From positions 1-64,000 of the forward strand of contig WTXG01000155.1 of assembly GCA_022496185.1 (NCBI GenBank): a DNA stretch of 64,000 bases. The letters run 5' to 3'. The stretch comes from Multifurca ochricompacta. Lineage: Eukaryota > Basidiomycota > Agaricomycetes > Russulales > Russulaceae. Both the position numbers and the translations under genes were made by a program. Below the pieces are notes generated by a model that saw only the letters and a list, made by a program, of their open reading frames with translations, was not told the DNA's origin and did not search any database. This document shows positions 33,150 to 44,456 of the stretch, piece by piece; position 1 is the stretch's first letter; every line of letters starts with the position of its first letter.

Positions 33150-34495
33150 CGCTCTCACTCTCTTGCCTGCACCTGCACCTGCACCTGTTCAGCACATGCC
33201 TTGACAGCAAGTACCTCTCGCTCGCGCACGGCCTCGCTCTCCCAGGTGAGTACGTAGGAAGGCATGATGTAGAGCTTGTAGTCCAATCGCCACTTGATGT
33301 AAAACACCATGTAAATCGGTGCAGAGGTCGGTTCCCAGTATACTTGCGAGACACCACCACTTTCTGTTTTGTTTTGTTTTTTTGAAAACAAATGTATCCC
33401 CCACGAATATTTTTTTTCGACATTTTAACGCTTTTTTAGCGAGAGTGCGAGAAGCAAACGCAGAATTGTAAGTACTTTGTCCTGAAAACGCGCAAAACTT
33501 GTTATAATCAATCTGGCCCTCGTTGTTGATGACTGCGAAGAGCTCATAGTCGTACAGCGCTTCTGGGCCAGGATAGCTGCTCATCTAGCCAATCCAGAGC
33601 CATAAACTAACGTTTGTGTGGGGCCTGAAACAGGGGATTCACGGTCTGCTGCCGTCGGCAGCTGCGGTTGTGAAGGGTGCCATGTTGATTAAAGAAGGTA
33701 TGGGCACAGGAGTATCGGTCTTGTGTGTCTACGCTCCACCTTGTTCAAAGCGCTATTATCTTCTGCATCAATGGAGTTCTGGGGGGAAAAACCTACTCAC
33801 TCAACTTTGAACTGGATGGAGGAAGGCGCTTGATCGAAAACCGTATATTTGCACTCCTGTGAGACTTTACCGCATTCATGACACATCAGGTCTTTGACTG
33901 AAAGGTTCTCGGACTGCGTGAGTCTTGTTAACACATGAATGTCAACATTTAGTAATCAAAAAAAAAGAAAAGAGAGACGGTACCGCCTGAGGCAAATATT
34001 CGGGGGTGTTCCCCCCATGCCCGAGACCGAGAGAGGTAGGTATATCGAGGTAGGGGTCTACAATCTCGCTGATGAGTGTTACACTTCGGATAACGAACGC
34101 ATGTTGCTCTGTAGCATGCCGCCAAAAGTGCTGTGCACAATACAATTGCACTTGAGAAGCGTGGACCTCCTCCCCCGCGCGGGCCGCATTCAGCCAACGC
34201 GATCAAACACACTCATGCGCGTCCTGCTGAACGTATCCAACCAACGACCCCGCCGCGCGTCAAGTCATTGCAAGCAGGGCAGGGCGGTCGGACCGAACGC
34301 TGGATGGGGAGGGTGAAGGGTGCGTGGCGGCAAAGAACCCTGTCTCGCTCTCGCAGAAGTCTCAGTCTTCCTTGTTCTTGCACCATCTAGGGCTATGCTT
34401 GTCCCCGAGGAAGTAGTTCTGCAAGAGTGGGTTTTGCAGGAGCGCTTGGAGGGTCGCGTTCGGGAAGCATGTTTTACCCAAAGTTGAGCAGTCCG
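33150..34495 (-). pseudogene. USP-C: ubiquitin-specific protease remnant without the MITE
   Basis: Better copy of the USP remnant. The Cys box reads GLLNFGKTCFPNATLQALL near 34440-34495 (family pattern GLxNLGNTCFxN, catalytic Cys present) and is followed by QNPLLQNYFLGDKH. Then come the zinc-ribbon-like CHECGKVSQECK near 33880, MSSYPGPEALYDYELFAVIN at 33524-33584, and a tail near 33200-33320. The His box after GQID lacks the family's GHY segment, and several frame changes separate the pieces, so no active enzyme can be made. Orientation is opposite to the NLR and SDR genes. Confidence 0.65.
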
Positions 34496-34697
34496 CACTG
34501 GTCCTGGCAGGGGGGAAAGAGGGACAGGGATTATTAAGGGTGAGGATGTCCTTCTTCCTCTGGCTTCCTGGGTTGGTAAGTCTCGCTGTGGCAGACTGTA
34601 AAGCGAATAGCTCAGTCTTTGTGGTAGAAGGCTGAGGTTCTATACAAGGGATACATGGTCAGACGCTGTTGGTCCGGGCCAGCATCTCCATTGCCTT

Positions 34698-35225
34698 TCT
34701 TTTTTTTTTTTAAATCAATTTTATTAGCGCGCTTCAAGGCCATGCCTAAATCGCACGCCTACTACCGGTACATAGTAACTATTGTTTGAACAGGGTGGAA
34801 GTAGAGTGAAACCCCTTGGTAGGGGAAAAAGTGGTGGAGAAGGAGCATGTGTACAAAGACAGTGGGGATAAAGAAAGTGGAGAAGAGAGGCGGGGTCAAA
34901 GTGTAAAGGTGAACTTACCCATACCACCCGACGTCACCGACTCAGACTTAATCTGGCTCACAAGGTCGTTTCGACGAAGGCCCACATGTCCTGAATAAAG
35001 GTAAGCAAGTCATCAACGAAGGGCTTGCGGGTGAAGAGGATGTGCCACGGCACAGGGTCTTGTTCCAGGGCCCAGTCAGGGAGAAACTGAAGAGAGTGTC
35101 GCCTGGCAGAGTAGAGGGGGCAATGGAGAGGAATGTGGGGGAAGGTAGCTGGGGTAGAGTTGTCGCAGGTAGAGAGGCGTGCGAGGAGAGGTTTATTGGT
35201 GTGGAAGCGCATACACCCAGATCTT
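34698..35225 (-). mobile_element. 5'-truncated LINE 3' end, unit C
   Basis: Same copy as 20212-20740: T run, conserved 3' UTR and the minus-strand ORF with LQFLPDWALEQDPVPWHILF. The insertion is shared with B, which dates it before the B-C duplication. Confidence 0.6.
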
Positions 35226-36151
35226 CCCTATCCGTGGCTGCTATTCCAAATATAAAGGATAGCTCGCGCGCTAGCCGTCCCTTCATTTCCGGACTGGACC
35301 AAACATCACCACACAGATTGTAGCTTATTATCGAGTTTATGTCTATACATACACTCTTCCTACTCCTACTCAGGCATACCTCGTTCGTTCTGACGGGCAC
35401 AATATGGGCCACAGGCTTCTGGCAGCAGAAACATTGGCACTACCACCTATCCCATCCATTCAGAGCAGAAACACGTCAAAGTCCACTCTCTCTACCTTAT
35501 GGATAGCGTTCTAGACGACGCTCACCTTGTAGCCTGCTCAACCTCTTGCATCATCTCCTCGTCTCCTTCCTCACCCTCACATCTTTTATCATGTCTCATG
35601 CCACCCGCACCGTCATCCTTCAGCATTCCTCACAACAACTTTATCTTGAGCCTGAACACCCGGTGAGCCACCTAGGATCGCATTTGTCCGCTGTGCTCTG
35701 CCTCAAACCTTACTCGTCTCATTGTGCCATTCCTGTGATTGGTAAGAATGATGATATTGACTGTGGTGCCACTTGCGCTTGCCCGATGTGATAATTGAAA
35801 GGACATTGTGTTATCACGGAATTTTGTTTTATTCAACTACCTTTCTGCTCATGTCACTTAGAACCACCGTCTTCTTCATTATTTCTTTCGCCTTACCCGC
35901 CCACGCATGGCTCCTTGTTTTTCTATGTATGCCACCTTACTTACACTGTTTTGTGTACATTCATGAAATATACTACCGTGGCCATCACATGACCTTCAGC
36001 ATAGACCATCACCTGACCAGTCTATCGTACCCACAGGTCTGGTAAGACGGACCTTCCCTTGCATTCGTCTCGGACGGTCTAAACCTACATCATTTCACAC
36101 TTTTTCCCTTCCTTCAGGGGCTTTTCCCTCTCATGATCCAGTAGTTGCTAG
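35226..36151. other. Conserved non-coding interval of unit C
   Basis: Counterpart of 20741-21648. Nothing recognised. Confidence 0.45.
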
Positions 36152-36509
36152 TGTCGATATGAGCAGCAGCGAGTTAGATAAGCGCTACCTAGTTTAGTAG
36201 TGATAATTCAGTTTAGTTGGTTAAAACTGATAATATTATGTTTACCTAGTTTAGTAGCGATAACTGTGTGATGTAACGCATTAACTAAGTAAGGTAAGAG
36301 ATAAGATAAGTAATACTCACTTCAGTTTAGTTGGTTAAAACTGAAGTGACAACTACACGAAGGGATGTCCTTAAATACTAAAAGAGAGTGTAATCCTAGT
36401 TTGTAGAACAATACTATCTAAGTCCATTGTCCTACAGTCACAAGAGAGAATAAAGAGCGTTTGTGGATTGTCCTTTATCAATCAGTCAAAGCACGCCACA
36501 AGCGTGCAT
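36152..36509 (+). repeat. Solo LTR truncated at the edge of the triplication
   Basis: The left 358 bp of the same solo LTR as at 21649-22056, with its GCTAG on the left (36147-36151). Identity with unit B stops at AAGCGTGCAT (36509); the right 50 bp of the LTR, its second GCTAG and the AKR gene are missing. Confidence 0.8.
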
Positions 36510-36540
36510 ACTGGATGCAATTCACCCCGCAGTTTGACGA

Positions 36541-36810
36541 ATCACGTGATGTAAAGTAAACAACAGCAAACTCTGTTGAACCAAGATAGCGGTACAAGAG
36601 GTTCCGGGATAGTGGTTCGACATGATTACGATCACGTGTAGATAACACAACTCAAAAACGCGTTCATTTAGTCTAGTGGCCAATATAGTACATAGATCTG
36701 CTATAGATAAAGCACTTGCTACCACATTATTCTGCATCTAAGCTCTAAGTCTAATCAAGGCAAGATAGCTAGTAGTGATGTAGTATCTAGTACAAATTTG
36801 CACTATGTCT
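36541..36810 (-). repeat. Dispersed repeat, inverted and diverged copy
   Basis: On the minus strand it reproduces the order of 6170-6545: GAACAGACATAG, TTAGATGCAG, GCTTTATCTATAGCAG, CACGTGATCG, CCACTATCCCGG and GGTTCAAC. Its right end on the minus strand (TTTACTTTACATCACGTGAT) is shared with 61027-61093. Confidence 0.6.
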
Positions 36811-37287
36811 GTTCCATGAATTCAAGAACAAAGCGCAATCTTATCACATTGGAGTCGTGTATTTCAGTTTTGGGCATTCAACAGCAGGAAACCATTTTTT
36901 TAGTACATAGAATAAAATATGCAAGCTGTATTATACATTACATGGAATGTAGAAGTAAATCATCATGAATCTAAGTTCTTACCTTGGATTTGATATCCCA
37001 TGGTATTCCGTGAGGTCTGTGCAGCCTCACGATCACCAGCGCGGGCCCAGGTGCATGGTCGTCATGTTCCTGTCTTCTCTAGATGTTGAACATCCTTTAC
37101 CAGACGACTAGCATTGGCTCCGATGTCCTGCGACACCATGCTGTTGATCCAGATTCGATTTTTGTGCGGGAGTTGCGATCAGATAATCTTGGCTGCCTCA
37201 ACAAGCTCGTCTGCCCATGACGAAAGTGCATTAATCTTGATTCATAGCTTTGATGGGAATGAGTAGCTATTCTGATGATTGTTTGAG
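36811..37287. other. AT-rich interval with no gene seen
   Basis: Outside the triplicated segment and before the retrotransposon array. No repeat partner in this window and no convincing ORF. Confidence 0.4.
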
Positions 37288-37580
37288 TCATTGACGTACT
37301 TCTTCTCCAAGATCACTCTCATCTCCATCATTGAGCAGTTCTTGTACCTCTTCCATGTCAAGTTTGGCTGACGATGACATTTCTTCAGTACTCGTCGACA
37401 TCACGCTCCGCAGCCGCTTGCCTAGCATCCCCTCAAGATCAAACTCTCTCCATTGGCCTTCCACCAGCATATCTGGATTTCCTATCCAAATATGGTCATC
37501 TCCATCAGTGATACTGCCTTCATCTGGATCCAGGTGCTCAACCTCCATCCCTTCAATATCACGTACAAGAGCAGGGTGGC
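37288..37580 (-). pseudogene. 3' part of an unknown acidic protein gene, cut by a Gypsy LTR
   Basis: On the minus strand an open frame runs out of the LTR border at 37581 and encodes about 95 residues rich in Asp and Glu (DIEGMEVEHLDPDEGSI, IWIGNPDMLVEGQWREFDLE, KLDMEEVQELLNDGDE) up to the stop at 37288. The codon pattern looks genuine. The N-terminal part that the ORF gains inside the LTR is chance. I do not recognise the family. Confidence 0.45.
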
Positions 37581-38171
37581 TGTTACAATCCCTGCCAACC
37601 AACCCTATTTTCTTCCACCTCCCCAATAGTGACCCATCTTTACCACCCACTCTCCACTTTATGATCGTGTCCCCGTCCTGGGATCCATCACGTGCCTTAC
37701 TCCCCTCCCCGTGACTTGCTTTGAACTTGTTGACACGCTGTACACCTATGTTTGGTCCCTTATCTCTTATCTTGTTATCTCTCTATCTTTACGTTCGGAC
37801 ACTTACTTAATACCCTATCAGAAGCCCGACTTTACGCCGTCCGCTTCCGTATATTTGGGCCCACTTGACTCCGATTCCTTATCTCATAGACGCCCATTCG
37901 ATTACGTATATAAGTCCGCTGTAACTACATTGTAGACCTCAGACTCGACTTATTGAATACATCAGTGCTTGTCTTCTGGACATCCCTTTGGTCTTTGACT
38001 CGTCCATCTCGGGGTTTCTGACTCCTTTCTGCTCAACATAGTCTTAGGGTACAGCCCCTCTGACTTTGACTCGTCCCGTCTCACTCCAAGAAGCCTTGTT
38101 GGTTTCTTATCCAATCCTGAATAGTACGCTGTCGCACAAGTCGTGCAGTACGTCCCGCACCGGACGTAACA
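37581..38171 (+). repeat. Gypsy-1 5' LTR, 591 bp
   Basis: TGTTACAATCCC ... CCGGACGTAACA. It holds TATATAAG at 37907-37914 and, 35 nt further, AGACTCGACTT at 37941-37951, the predicted start of the transcript and self-primer. Confidence 0.93.
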
Positions 38172-38173
38172 TC

Positions 38174-38184
38174 AAGTCGAGTCT
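38174..38184 (+). promoter_or_regulatory. Gypsy-1 primer-binding site complementary to its own LTR
   Basis: AAGTCGAGTCT begins two bases after the 5' LTR and is the exact reverse complement of AGACTCGACTT at 37941-37951. This is the arrangement known from Tf1-type self-primed elements, where the 5' end of the RNA is the primer instead of a tRNA. Confidence 0.75.
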
Positions 38185-38190
38185 CTCACA

Positions 38191-39699
38191 GTGGCTTCCA
38201 GCCGCAGTCAGACCCTCTTCCGCGAAGAACTCATCGAACGCAGAGACGAGAATAATCTTTCACAGCAAGTACTTGGCTCTGCCGCCTGGAAAGACTTTGA
38301 ATCCGAGTTTGGATACTACGTCTATCACGACGGAAGATACCAACCAGTAGAATACGATGAAGAGAAAAGAGTTTGGTATTGTATCCGATACTCGGACAGC
38401 CGACACTCTTGGGTCACCACAGGACCTGCCCCACCTGAATTTGGACTAGGCCCGTGGAGAGAAAACCCTCCGGCCATTGTCACGGACTCCGAACCAGAGG
38501 AGTACGTAGAAGAACCCAGTGAAGAAGAAGCACCGGCATTAGCAGCGTCTATGTCTCCGGTTGCACCTAGAGTTGTCACGTCCAGAGCCCCTGCTTTGAC
38601 AACTCCCCAGATATCAGTACAATCCACGAACACCGTCACCCCATTTTATCAAACCATGTCCACCATTGCCGCCCAACTTCCAGACCCTGCCCCACCAGCC
38701 CCAGTGGCGGCACCACCAAACATCCCTCCCCCATCTGGACAACTATCAGGAGTGTTGCCCCAAACGTTCACCGGGGACCGCTCGCAGAGCAAAAAGTTTA
38801 TGTTGGAGTTCACGACCTTTAAAAACTTCAACCATGACGTCCCGCAGATTGTCAACCCATTTCAACGCGCCAACTTGTTCCTTTCACTAATTCGAGGAGA
38901 TGCGGTTGACGACTGGACTATGGAACAGCTGGAGTGGCTGAATGAACAGGTCAAGGTGGACGCCGTACCACAAGTGAGGGTCTTTGGGAGACCATCGCCG
39001 AGCGGTTTAAAGACGCGTTCATGGATGGGCAGGCCAAACAGAAGGCAGCCCGAGAGTTAAAGTCCCTTAGGATGGAGAAGGGCAAATTAGACGCATACGT
39101 CGCCAAATTCAGAAGCCTGGCGAATAGGGCCGGCTATGACACAGACGAAGAGGCTACGCTGGACCTCTTTTCGCAAGGGTTGCCCAACCCACTAGTCAAA
39201 AATATAATCCAATTCCACCATCCCCATGACTGGGATAGCTGGGTCGATGCCGCCCGCCACAACAGCAGGACTACCTCGACTTCCAAACACGCTTTGGGAT
39301 CGACACCAAAAAAGGGAAAACTCAGGATCAATGGAAGGCAGCCTTTGGAGTAAAGCCTGCCCACCATGCTCAGAGGGATCCAAATGCCATGGACACCTCT
39401 GCAGACCGAGCCCGAGCCCGGGCGACACTCACAGAAGATGAGCGACAGACACTGATGAAAGAGGGATGATGCTTCCGCTGCAAAGCGCTAGGACATATGT
39501 CCCGGGACTGTCCCAAAAAGGGGTACGCGTTGCCACCGCTACCACAGCAGAAACCCCCATCCAGAATAATCCACCCACTGTGGACAAGCGGTCAAAAGAA
39601 GAGAAGGCTCAAGACATATGGGCTAATATGATGAAGGAAAGTGAGGAAGTACGCGCCATATTGGTAGAAAAGGCGTTTGCAAAGAAGGATTTTTGTTAG
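38191..39699 (+). pseudogene. Gypsy-1 gag
   Basis: Starts MASSRSQTLFREEL. The middle has the retrotransposon gag region (LPQTFTGDRSQSKKFMLEFT, DDWTMEQLEWLNE), a frame change near 38960, then KLDAYVAKFRSLANRAGYDT. The zinc knuckle C-x2-C-x4-H-x4-C near 39473-39520 survives but is preceded by TGA where Gypsy-2 has Arg. The frame ends KKDFC then TAG at 39699, overlapping pol in the -1 frame. Confidence 0.85.
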
Positions 39700-42600
39700 G
39701 CTCAACCCCGTCGGCCTGGGCACGAGCACTCCATGTTACCTCTGTGTATGCTAGTCGATTCAAGTCATTAAAAATACCAGTCCATTTTGAAACTACACAG
39801 AGGACGGCCGATCGAGACATTCTAGTGGACTCCAGAGCCACGGATAACTTCATTCACCCACAACTAATCAGAACAATGGGTTTGGGAAGGCTGGCACTTC
39901 CCCAGGAAAAGAATATCTGGAATATTGACGGAACGGCCAATTGCGCTGGAAAGATCACTCACTACACGGACCTGAAAGTCCAGGTTGGAGAAGCTACGAA
40001 GAATATTCGTTTCCTAATTACGGATCTAGGAGACGAAGATCTCATTCTGGGATACCCATGGCTCGCTGCTTTGAACCCAAGATCAACTGGGCTGACGCGA
40101 CGATGGATAAAGAATCATATCCCACCATCATCACGTCCATAGGCTATGATTATGCAGTCAGACATCTGATGATAAAAGCCACAAGTACAGAAGAAGACGA
40201 CCCAGGTCGCTGTTATGCCACCAAAGCATCAGAACTAGCTCAAAAAGCAGTACAAGGGCAGACAGAAAAAACATACAGCGACGTAGTGCCGAGTACCTAC
40301 CACCGGCATTGGAAGGTGTTTTCTGAAGAAGAATCCCAGCGCTTCCCACCCTCCAGACCATGGGACCATGCCATAGACCTACTTCCTGATACGCCGACAG
40401 CGATAGACTGCAAAGTCTATCCGCTATCCCAGTCCGAGCAGACGACACTAACGGAGTTCCTTGAAGAACATCTGGCAAAGGGATACATTTGCCCATCCAA
40501 GTTGCCTTATGCCTCGCCATTCTTCTTCATCAAAAAGAAGGATGGCAGGCTACGACCGGTTCAGGATTACCGGCGAATCAACGCATACACTGTGAAAAAC
40601 GCCTATCCCTTACCGCTTATCTCTGAGCTCATTGACACCATGAGAGATAAGGCCCTCTTCTTGAAGATGGACGTGCGATGGGGTTACAACAACGTCAGAA
40701 TCAAGGAAGGTGACCAGTGCAAGGCGGCGTTCAAGACAAACCAAGGGTTATTCAAGCCCAATGTTATGTTCTTTGGTCTCACGAACTCGCCGGCAACATT
40801 CCAGTCTATGATGAATCACATCTTCCATGATCTCATTCTCATGGGGGAAGTAGTGGTTTATATGGACGACATCTTAGTAGCTACCTCAGACAATTTGGAC
40901 CATCACCGAAATTGCGTACATCAGGTGTTGGACATCTTGCACGAACATGACCTATATCTCAAACCCGCCAAATGTTCCTTCGAACAGCAAAGCGTTGAGT
41001 ACCTAGGGGTTATCTTGGAGGAAGGACGAGTGCGCATGGATCCCGTTAAAGTACAGGGGATCCGGGAATGGCCTGTCCCAACCTGTGTCAAAGATGTCAG
41101 GTCGTTCATCGGATTTTGCAACTTCTACTGATGTTTTGTCAAGGGGTTCTCAGGTATCGTGCGACCACTGAATGATCTGTTGAAGAAGGAGGTACCATGG
41201 CACTGGGGTTTGACACAGCAACAAGCATTTGAACGGATTAGGGATCTAGTCGGCTCGGAGCCAGTACTCATCCAACCAGATCTAAGTCGCCCCTTTGAAC
41301 TGGAAGTGGATGCCTCTCACTTTGCAAACGGAGCCGTACTCTACCAGAGGGATGCCACACAAATCCTTCACCCAGTAGCATACTACTCTGAGACCTTCTC
41401 TCTGGCCGAACGAAATTATGACATCTGGGACAGGGAGCTCTTGGCCATAGTTAAAGCATTACGACATTGGCAACCTTACCTGGCAGGAGCTCCACATAAG
41501 ACCATCATCCACACCGACCATTCCAACCTATTGTACTGGAAAGAACCCCATAAAATCAGTCGACGCGTGGCACGAGAAGTCTTGGAACTAGAAGAGTACA
41601 ATTTCACCTTGAAACACATTGCCGGAAGCCAAAATGCCAGAGCAGATGCATTGTCGCGCAGACCAGATATGCATACAGGTGAGGACAACAACAATGACGT
41701 CACTGTTCTCCCAGAAGAGGTGTTTGCAAAAACCGCCATTGTCAGTCTTCATGATATGGACCTGTGGGCACAGGTCTCACAAAATATGAATCCCTCACTT
41801 TGCCGCTCATGGGCCGACGCACATAATTTGAAAGAAGTCAATGGCCTCTGGTGGAAAGATGGCGATCGACTCGTTGTCACCGGTGGCGACAACATTAAGA
41901 GGGGGGTGATCCATTTTCACCATGATCTCCCCTCTGCCGGCCACCCAGGCATTGCCAATACCTATGCACTTGCCAAGCGTGATTACTGGTGGCCCAATAT
42001 GAAGAAGGATGTCGAGAACTATGTACAGGGATGCGCAGCGTGCCAAGCCAATAAGGTTAACACACACCCGAAAGTCCCGCCGATGCACCCCATTACCCCA
42101 TCTCGTCGACCCCCTTTCAAACTATTGCCATGGACTTTATCGTCAAATTACCCAAGTCACAGGGTTTCAACACCATCCTCACGATCACCGACCACGATTG
42201 CTCCAAAGCAGCCCTGTTCATCCCCTGCAATGAGACCATTACAGCTGAAGGAGTAGCGAAGCTGTACCTGAATCATGTATATCGCCACTACGGACTCCCC
42301 AGGAAGATTATATCCGACCGAGATACCAGGTTCACATCGGCATTTGCTAAAGCCCTGTGCAAGACATTAGATATCGCACAAAATATCTTGACAGCTTACC
42401 ACCCACAAACGGACGGGCAGTCCGAACGAACAAACCAGTGGCTGGAACAATACCTTCGGTTCTGGTGCAACGGTAGACAAGATGACTGGGTGGAATGGCT
42501 ATCAACCGCGGAGTTCGCTCACAATTCATGGCCCAATGGGACTACAAAAACCACCCCCTTTTCCCTTATCATGGGTTGGACCCCACGCACCATGTGGACA

Positions 42601-43195
42601 GATAAGCCCACCAATGTCCCGTCAGTAACCAGACAGATAAGCCAATGGGAGGAACTGCGGCGATCGGCCAATGAAAATCTGGTAAAGGCGCAACAGCTCC
42701 TGGCAGCACAGCCAAGCGCATTCACACCTTATCGGACCAATGACTGGGTATGGCTCGAGGGCAGGAACATTCACACGTCACACCCCTTGGCCAAACTAGC
42801 GCCCCACGTCACGGACCCTTCCAGATCACAAGGAAGCTGTCAGACGTATCCTATGAACTGCAGTTGCCGCCAAAATGGAAGATCCACCCAGTCTTCCATG
42901 CCAAGCTTCTGACCCCTTACAAGGAAACCTCCATTCATGGAGAAAACTTCCCAAGACCCCCGCCTGACCTTATCGATGGCGAAGAAGAATGGGAAGTGGA
43001 GCGCATTCTAGACTCCAAGCGACAAGGCCGAGGGCATAAACTGCACTACCTAATCAAGTGGAAGGGATTCCCAGACTCTGACAACTCGTGGGAACCAGCC
43101 GGGATATCTCTGCTCCGGCCCTTATCTCGGAATTCCACATCCAACATCCAGAAGCGCCTAAGAATGCTTAAAAGAAACACCCCTCGACCCCATTG
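39693..43195 (+). pseudogene. Gypsy-1 pol with chromodomain
   Basis: Order: protease DILVDSRATDNF (active-site Gly changed to Arg), frameshift near 40075, RT with LRPVQDYRRIN and YMDDIL near 40860, TGA at 41129-41131 in NFYRRF, RNase H with FELEVDASHFANGA and HTDHSNLLYW, integrase zinc part HH...CAACQ near 41925-42050 and DDE core MDFIVKLP, TITDHD, SDRDTRFTS and YHPQTDGQSERTN. The chromodomain EEEWEVERIL then YLIKWKGFPDSDNSWEPAG lies at 42977-43103. Chromodomains steer integration to modified histones in this clade. It ends RPH then stop. Confidence 0.88.
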
Positions 43196-43243
43196 ATTCC
43201 CCAGTACATGCTCTCTCAGCAACGTTCTAACACCAGCCAGTCT

Positions 43244-44425
43244 ATCATGTCTTTTGTCACCGCCAACGCTGCATCGATGCCTTCACCGCCACTGTTGCAG
43301 TGGTGGAGAACTTCCTTCCGCTCATCCCTCCACAGTCCCTCCTCCCCCATTGATTACGAAGCTGCTGAGGCCCGGGTTAAGAACCAGTCTCCAAACCGAA
43401 CGACGACTTTGAACACAGCGAAGAACCACACCCAAATGACCTACTGGGTATGGATTGGATGATGAGGTACCGGAATTCCCATTCTTCGCTAACAACCCCA
43501 ACTCTTGACCTACTTCCCCCTTGAAATCACCATGGCTGATGGAAGTGTCGCCATCGCCAAATACATATTCTACACCAATGGAGGAATGGATGTGCTGGAT
43601 GCATGAAGAAAGATGGCCCTGTCTATGGGGCCCCGGTCTATTTAGAGAAAGGTATACAGGACGTCTCCACCACACCATGACTGATGAGCAGCTCAGACAT
43701 CTGGCTGCCGAAGACTCCCGCGCCTTTGCCATCGACGAGGTGCTGAACGATATGCGCCTTCCGCATCTCAAAGCCGAGGTAATGAGACTGCGGAAGAATC
43801 TGACATTGGCACGACGCTTAACAAACAATACAAAGAGCACGCAAAGATGATGGCAAGGCTGACGAACGGATGTTCCAAGTGGAACAGGAGTTGGTGGAGA
43901 TCAGGAAGAGGCTGGAGAAAGGGACGCGTATCAGACTATCGCCGAACGGTACGCCGACACGTATGCACGACCCCTTCCCCCACGATCATTGGGGGCTGCC
44001 CCAAGGCTGATACCGAACCGTTTGAAATGCCGCGTATGCACGAGAACCCCCATGGGAGACATGCTGGCGATGCGATAGTAAGTACCACATTAGCTGGAAC
44101 TGCCCCCTCAATCGCAAGTGGTGCGGCACTGTCGCAGCAACCTCCACTGGAGCGGTTCTGTATCTTCGCCGTGTGGGAGTGCCCCAACGATCGTCAATCC
44201 TCAGGATGGTGCGGCAAGTGCCTCCGCCACAACTCCGGACATCTGACTGGACTGTCCGATCCATGACATGTGCCGCCTATGTGGCCAGCGCGGCCCATAT
44301 GGGTTCCTTCGCACCCACCAATGTCCACAGGACGCAGACAAGGAGAATTACACATTGGACGATCGTAATGTAGCCGATGATTACTGGACTTAGTGCAGGA
44401 TGATGATGGTACGAGTCGTTTCTAG
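43244..44425 (+). pseudogene. Gypsy-1 post-pol ORF3 (zinc-knuckle protein), many frameshifts
   Basis: Begins MSFVTANAAS. Recognisable pieces in changing frames are DYEAAEARVKNQS, TMTDEQLRHLAAEDSRAFAI, DEVLNDMRLPHLKAEVMRLR, RFEMP..MHENPHG and WCGKCLRHNSGH. The complete plan is seen in the copy at 54440. Cys/His spacing is partly destroyed here. Confidence 0.75.
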
Positions 44426-44442
44426 CCGGGTCTGCTAGAACC

Positions 44443-44456
44443 AGAAGAGGGGGTGA
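44443..44456 (+). promoter_or_regulatory. Gypsy-1 polypurine tract
   Basis: AGAAGAGGGGGTGA directly before the 3' LTR. Identical tracts stand before the LTRs at 52358 (52344-52357) and 55898 (55884-55897). Plus-strand DNA priming site. Confidence 0.85.

Noticed and set aside
8045..35791. A small secreted protein of about 81 residues with a hydrophobic start, conserved at 8045-8293, 21043-21288 and 35546-35791.
   Set aside because: Differences between copies B and C are mostly amino-acid-changing, there is no hydrophobin-like cysteine pattern, and the similarity is explained by the segment duplication.
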